Part shown: positions 5,952 to 6,389 of the stretch, one piece after another
Layout: the number at the start of each line of letters is the position of its first letter
Position numbering within the stretch: position 1 is the first letter of the stretch
Assembly: GCA_009778255.1 (NCBI GenBank)
Contig: WRKD01000101.1
Span: forward strand, 1-6,389
Length of the DNA stretch: 6,389 nt
Reading direction: 5' to 3'
DNA from: Bacillota bacterium
Lineage (GTDB): Bacteria; Bacillota; Dehalobacteriia; UBA4068
Position numbers and translations under genes: made by a program
The notes under the pieces: model-generated
Told to the model about the DNA's origin: nothing
Databases searched by the model: none
The model's input: only the letters and a program-made list of their open reading frames with translations

Positions 5952-6263
5952 ATGTACAGTTATGTCTATATCATGACTAATGCTCATAACACCGTTCTTT
6001 ACATAGGGGTTACTAATAATCTGGTAAAGAGAGTATGGGAGCATATAAACAGCATCGACAAAGGCAGTTTTACATACAAATATAATTGCCACAAGCTTGT
6101 ATGCTATAAAGTTTTTGAAGATATTCGGCATGCCATCGCAAGAGAAAAGCAGCTTGAGAACTGGAAACGGAAGTGGAAGGATCAATTGATAACCAAAGGG
6201 AATCCCAACTGGCTTGATTTGTATCCTATAAGCAATAAAGAAAACCAAAACAAACAAGCGTAA
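5952..6263 (+). CDS. Small GIY-YIG nuclease family protein (YhbQ/UPF0213-like)
   Basis: This is a 103-residue stand-alone GIY-YIG domain, the usual size for this family of putative DNA endonucleases. The two signature segments are YVYIMTN (4-10), standing for GIY, and LYIGVTNN (16-23) with the YIG tyrosine Y17. R27 in KRVWEH and E65 in AIAREKQLE fit the catalytic Arg and metal-binding Glu, and the NPNWLDLY block (84-91) is typical of the group, so the active site appears intact. Start choice rests on AGGAGG six bases before ATG 5952. The gene stands alone, preceded by the 84-bp repeat and the strong terminator, so it does not belong to the upstream operon. No clear promoter or terminator of its own is visible. 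Relatives have been linked to DNA repair or structure-specific cleavage, but most are uncharacterised. Its place beside a dispersed repeat suggests a role in that repeat's spread, which is inference. Confidence 0.94.
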   Translation: MYSYVYIMTNAHNTVLYIGVTNNLVKRVWEHINSIDKGSFTYKYNCHKLVCYKVFEDIRHAIAREKQLENWKRKWKDQLITKGNPNWLDLYPISNKENQNKQA

Positions 6264-6389
6264 ACCATAATAATGCTGGACTTTTATCAAATTATGCAGC
6301 AAAAAAGTACCAGTTGCCGCATAGGGAGAAGTGTGCCCTTTTAAGAAAAAGAGCAAAACGAGAGGTAAAAGTGCCCCAAACTTGCAGCC
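6264..6389 (+). other. Downstream non-coding end of the window, nothing recognised
   Basis: These bases follow the GIY-YIG stop. A weak inverted pair (TGCTG ... CAGCA followed by an A-tract) and an AT-rich stretch are present, but no terminator of convincing strength, no RNA gene and no gene start with a ribosome site. The forward ATG at 6272 opens only a frame of about 24 codons without a ribosome site. Confidence 0.6.

Larger units (their letters stand above)
5845..6263 (+). mobile_element. Candidate small element: repeat leader plus GIY-YIG gene
   Basis: This unit is inferred. The 84-bp repeat at 5845 is dispersed (another copy at 1-84), has a sharp left edge against the operon terminator, and leads directly into a GIY-YIG endonuclease gene. 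The other repeat copy sits at the breakpoint of a disrupted gene. Together this suggests an inserted unit whose right edge lies somewhere after 6263. No terminal inverted repeat or target duplication was found at the right side, so the extent is only a minimum and mobility is not demonstrated. Confidence 0.35.

Noticed and set aside
5895..6356. Minus-strand open frame of 153 codons opposite the GIY-YIG gene
   Set aside because: It is the antisense shadow of the GIY-YIG gene and the repeat. It has no ribosome site, its hydrophobic run mirrors the coding strand, and the intact GIY-YIG motifs show which strand is real.
6319..6376. Short GGGCAC-type motifs near the window end as a possible right boundary of the element
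   Set aside because: On the minus strand they only loosely resemble the AGGGCGCCTCT edge of the repeat, and the similarity is too short to support.

Overview
The window reads as chromosomal DNA from a moderately AT-rich bacterium with strong Shine-Dalgarno sites. The best guess is an anaerobic member of the Bacillota (Clostridia- or Negativicutes-like). This rests on a YmdB-type phosphodiesterase and on a mosaic surface protein (PPC remnant, LRR-like, Ig-like, RCC1, cohesin-like) of a style common in that group. The taxonomic call is inference only; no rRNA or other marker is present.

Layout, left to right. (1) Bases 1-84 are one copy of an 84-bp repeat. (2) Bases 88-3072 hold a very long open frame for a modular secreted or surface protein. 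Its 5' end is missing: the frame enters in the middle of a PPC domain exactly at the repeat edge, with no signal peptide and no plausible ribosome binding site, so it looks like a gene broken by the repeat. A seven-bladed RCC1 propeller sits nested inside its second Ig-like domain. (3) Bases 3073-3224 hold a strong hairpin terminator, then a sigma70-type promoter. (4) Bases 3225-5817 form a compact three-gene operon on the + strand: ymdB (2',3'-cyclic nucleotide phosphodiesterase family), an M19 dipeptidase and a PHP-domain phosphoesterase of the YciV/RNase AM family. It ends in a 16-bp-stem terminator that contains the last stop codon. (5) Bases 5845-5928 are the second copy of the repeat, inverted relative to the first and differing at one base. 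(6) Bases 5952-6263 encode a small GIY-YIG endonuclease-like protein, starting 23 bases after the repeat. (7) The last 126 bases show nothing recognisable.

Two of the three operon products (YmdB and the PHP enzyme) belong to families acting on RNA-derived nucleotides or RNA ends. The operon may therefore serve RNA turnover or nucleotide signalling, with the dipeptidase as a less obvious partner. The most unusual structure is the pair of nearly identical inverted repeats. Each has a REP-like hairpin at its outer end, one lies next to a GIY-YIG gene, and the other truncates a large gene. They look like copies of a small dispersed element, possibly mobilised by or moving with the GIY-YIG gene, and they frame a 5.76-kb segment that could invert by homologous recombination.
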